Below, one piece after another: positions 3,682 to 5,340 of a stretch of DNA of 5,340 bases. Below the pieces are notes generated by a model. It had not been told where the DNA came from and ran no database searches. It saw only the letters and a list, made by a program, of their open reading frames with translations. Made by a program: the position numbers and the translations under genes. The stretch is from Planctomycetota bacterium (GTDB lineage: Bacteria; Planctomycetota; Brocadiia; JAJRTI01), in contig JAJRTI010000863.1 of the NCBI GenBank assembly GCA_024278415.1, forward strand, positions 1 through 5,340. Direction: 5' to 3'. The first letter of the stretch is position 1; every line of letters begins with the position of its first letter.

Positions 3682-5340
3682 TTGCCGGCCATACCTAGCG
3701 ACATGAGCAAGCTGAGACGGGAATGTGCTGCTGAACTCATCGGGACGTACGTCCTTGTGTTCTTCGGCACCGGCTCGGTGCACGTTGCGGTTCTGACAGG
3801 TGGCTTGGTGGGGCTCTGGCAGGTCGCCGCCGTCTGGGCGGCCGCCATCGCACTCGCGATCTACGCCACGAGCGCCATCAGCGGGGCTCACATCAACCCC
3901 GCCATCACCCTCGCGTTCAGCATCTGGCGGGGATTCCCTCGGAGGAAGGTCCCTCTGTACGTGCTGTCGCAGCTCCTGGGCGCGCTCGCGGCGGCCGCGA
4001 CGCTCTACGCGCTGTTCCACAATCTGATCGGGCAGTTCGAACTGAGCAAGGGGATTGTCCGCGGAGCCGCCGGCAGCCAACTGTCCGCCATGCTCTACGG
4101 CGAATACTTCCCCAACCCCGCCATTATTGGCGCGACGGCGAAGGCATTCGAGTCCGTCACCTTTGCGCAGGCAATGCTGGCCGAGGCGATCGGCACCGCG
4201 TTCCTGGCCTTCTTCGTCTTCGCCTTGACCGACACCAACAACCCCAACCGGCCGAGTGGCACATTCTTCGCCGTCTTCATTGGGCTCACGGTCGCCATTG
4301 TCATCGCCATTGTCGCTCCCTTGACTCAGGCCGGCCTGAACCCGGCGCGCGATCTGGGACCGCGGCTGTTCTCCTATCTTGCTGGGTGGAACAGCATCGC
4401 AATCCCCGGGCCGCGGTCGGGATTCTTCACGGTCTACATTCTCGCGCCCTGTGTCGGCGCTTCCGCGGGGGCTGGGCTGTACCAGTACGCCCTTGCTCCC
4501 AGCATGAAACAAACATCAAGCGTCCAACCAGATGAACGTTCAGAAGGAGACACGAACATGGACCCAGTCAGACTGATTCTCGTTGGCGGCTTCCTCGGCT
4601 CAGGCAAGACCACGCTCCTCGCCCAAGCCGCCCAGCGCCTCGTGCAGCAGGGCAACCGGGTGGGCCTCATCACCAACGACCAAGCCGCCGACCTGGTCGA
4701 CACACAGATTCTCAAAAACGGTGGCTTCGGCGTCGAAGAGATCAGCGGCGGGTGCTTCTGCTGTCGGTTCGACAACCTCGTGACGTCCGCCGATCGCCTG
4801 ATAGAGGAACTGAGGCCCGATGTCCTCATGGGTGAGCCGGTGGGGAGCTGCACGGACCTGTCGGCCACGGTGATCCAGCCCATGAAGAAACTCCATCGCG
4901 ACAAGTTTGCCATCGCGCCATTCTCTGTGCTCGCAGACCCCCTCCGTCTCCGCGAGTTGCTCGAACCCGGCGAACCGAAGTCGCTCCCAGACAGCGTCTT
5001 GTACGTGCTTCGGAAGCAGCTTGAGGAGGCGGACGTGATCGTCATCAACAAAGCCGACCTCCTCTCTTCAGAAGACCTGGAGCGCCTGACGGCTGCCCTC
5101 AAACGCGCATTCCCTGGCACGCCGACCCTCGCGATCTCAGCACTGACCGGGGATGGCGTGGCCGCGTGGCTCGATCTCGTGAGGGAGGGGAGGCCATCAG
5201 GGTTGCGCATCGCCGACGTGGACTACGACACGTACGCCGAAGGCGAAGCCGTGCTGGGCTGGCTGAACGCCTCGATTCAGCTTCACGCACAAGACGAAGT
5301 GGACTGGCAGGCCGTCTGTGGGAGACTGGTCGACGAGATA
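3682..5340 (+). CDS. MIP channel (aquaporin/glyceroporin type) in one frame with a G3E GTPase, 3' partial
   Basis: The MIP part is residues 1-285 or so, a normal MIP length. It has six hydrophobic segments (about 18-36, 43-64, 92-112, 162-182, 194-213, 246-268) and both pore motifs: SGAHINPA (N72) and GLNPARDLGPR (N220, R223). D224 after the second NPA, and W52 at the position of Trp48 in E. coli GlpF, lean to the glycerol-facilitator side. A217 replaces the GlpF Phe200. It should pass water and/or small neutral solutes through the inner membrane. There is no stop codon after the channel: a hydrophilic linker (about 274-292) leads straight into a G3E GTPase at 293, and the frame is still open at the window end. 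MIP C-termini are cytoplasmic, so a fused GTPase would sit correctly. Start: TTG 3682 has AGGAGAG (3671-3677) at good spacing; ATG 3703 is the more family-like start but has no RBS. A lost stop or sequencing indel is the alternative. Confidence 0.8.
   Translation, partial: MPAIPSDMSKLRRECAAELIGTYVLVFFGTGSVHVAVLTGGLVGLWQVAAVWAAAIALAIYATSAISGAHINPAITLAFSIWRGFPRRKVPLYVLSQLLGALAAAATLYALFHNLIGQFELSKGIVRGAAGSQLSAMLYGEYFPNPAIIGATAKAFESVTFAQAMLAEAIGTAFLAFFVFALTDTNNPNRPSGTFFAVFIGLTVAIVIAIVAPLTQAGLNPARDLGPRLFSYLAGWNSIAIPGPRSGFFTVYILAPCVGASAGAGLYQYALAPSMKQTSSVQPDERSEGDTNMDPVRLILVGGFLGSGKTTLLAQAAQRLVQQGNRVGLITNDQAADLVDTQILKNGGFGVEEISGGCFCCRFDNLVTSADRLIEELRPDVLMGEPVGSCTDLSATVIQPMKKLHRDKFAIAPFSVLADPLRLRELLEPGEPKSLPDSVLYVLRKQLEEADVIVINKADLLSSEDLERLTAALKRAFPGTPTLAISALTGDGVAAWLDLVREGRPSGLRIADVDYDTYAEGEAVLGWLNASIQLHAQDEVDWQAVCGRLVDEI
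4542..4550 (+). promoter_or_regulatory. Internal ribosome binding site for the GTPase
   Basis: AGAAGGAGA lies in the linker-coding part of the continuous MIP-GTPase frame, with 8 nt between GGAG and the ATG at 4558. It is what a normal start of a separate gene would look like. It implies free GTPase is made whether or not the fusion is. Confidence 0.7.
4558..5340 (+). CDS. G3E (CobW/P47K-type) GTPase from an internal start, 3' partial
   Basis: 261 residues are visible and the C-terminus is outside the window. Numbered from this ATG: Walker A GGFLGSGKTT (10-19), ITNDQ (38-42) with D45 and D48, the metal-binding motif GGCFCC (C66, C68, C69), E93 in GEPVGSCTDL, and the guanine-specificity motif NKAD (164-167). 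G3E proteins are cytoplasmic GTP-dependent metal chaperones for cobalt, nickel or zinc, or for cobalamin enzymes. The EPVGSCTDL form reminds me of the P47K-like branch near corrinoid enzymes, from memory only. No His-rich metal store is seen in the visible part. AGAAGGAGA (4542-4550), with GGAG 8 nt before the ATG, strongly supports independent initiation here, even though the same frame runs in from the MIP channel. With a PadR regulator and MIP channel in front, and a CooT-like nickel protein nearby, metal delivery is the likely job. Which metal is unknown. Confidence 0.85.
   Translation, partial: MDPVRLILVGGFLGSGKTTLLAQAAQRLVQQGNRVGLITNDQAADLVDTQILKNGGFGVEEISGGCFCCRFDNLVTSADRLIEELRPDVLMGEPVGSCTDLSATVIQPMKKLHRDKFAIAPFSVLADPLRLRELLEPGEPKSLPDSVLYVLRKQLEEADVIVINKADLLSSEDLERLTAALKRAFPGTPTLAISALTGDGVAAWLDLVREGRPSGLRIADVDYDTYAEGEAVLGWLNASIQLHAQDEVDWQAVCGRLVDEI

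Noticed and set aside
3361..4512. 383-codon open frame on the minus strand
   Set aside because: It is antisense to the PadR gene and to the clearly recognisable MIP channel, has low-complexity Arg/Gly/Asp/Glu-rich composition and no motif. It is a by-product of GC-rich codon use.
4434..5210. 258-codon minus-strand open frame across the channel-GTPase junction
   Set aside because: Ser/Arg-rich translation antisense to the GTPase motifs, with no family resemblance.

Overview
This is a GC-rich bacterial window with no rRNA, tRNA or CRISPR. The gene content suggests an environmental planctomycete or related PVC-type bacterium: a DUF1570-like secreted metallopeptidase, a short PadR regulator, and a CooT-like protein fused to a second histidine-bearing domain. 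This placement is an inference from gene style, not from a marker gene.

Left part (1-2330). Two divergent genes for exported proteins share a 241-bp intergenic region. The minus-strand gene (28-768) encodes a signal peptide followed by a PD-(D/E)XK nuclease-like fold. The plus-strand gene (1010-2257) encodes a signal peptide followed by an HEGFH...E zinc metallopeptidase. The region between them holds candidate promoters, a 9-bp inverted repeat, and a pair of convergent hairpins. Both hairpins start with GTAG and carry the same GCCA loop, which is the layout of a REP/BIME element. Just after the peptidase gene lies a 22-codon ORF that is little more than a signal peptide, possibly the stump of a lost gene.

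Right part (2331-5340). This looks like a metal-handling neighbourhood, all on the plus strand. It starts with a CooT-like nickel-binding protein carrying a His-rich linker and a helical HWIEHN domain. A strong sigma70-type promoter (TTGACA-18-TAGAAT) then precedes a likely operon of a PadR regulator with an N-terminal CPC motif, a 25-codon ORF behind a very strong Shine-Dalgarno sequence, an MIP channel (aquaporin/glycerol facilitator type), and a G3E/CobW-type GTPase with the CxCC metal site. The GTPase runs off the window end.

The most striking point is that the MIP channel and the GTPase lie in one uninterrupted reading frame, with no stop codon from 3682 to the window end. The GTPase's own ATG at 4558 also has an excellent ribosome binding site. 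The locus may therefore make a channel-GTPase fusion, a free GTPase, or both, unless a sequencing indel has erased the stop. The working hypothesis is control of uptake and delivery of nickel, cobalt or another metal or corrinoid-linked solute. The substrate cannot be read from the sequence.
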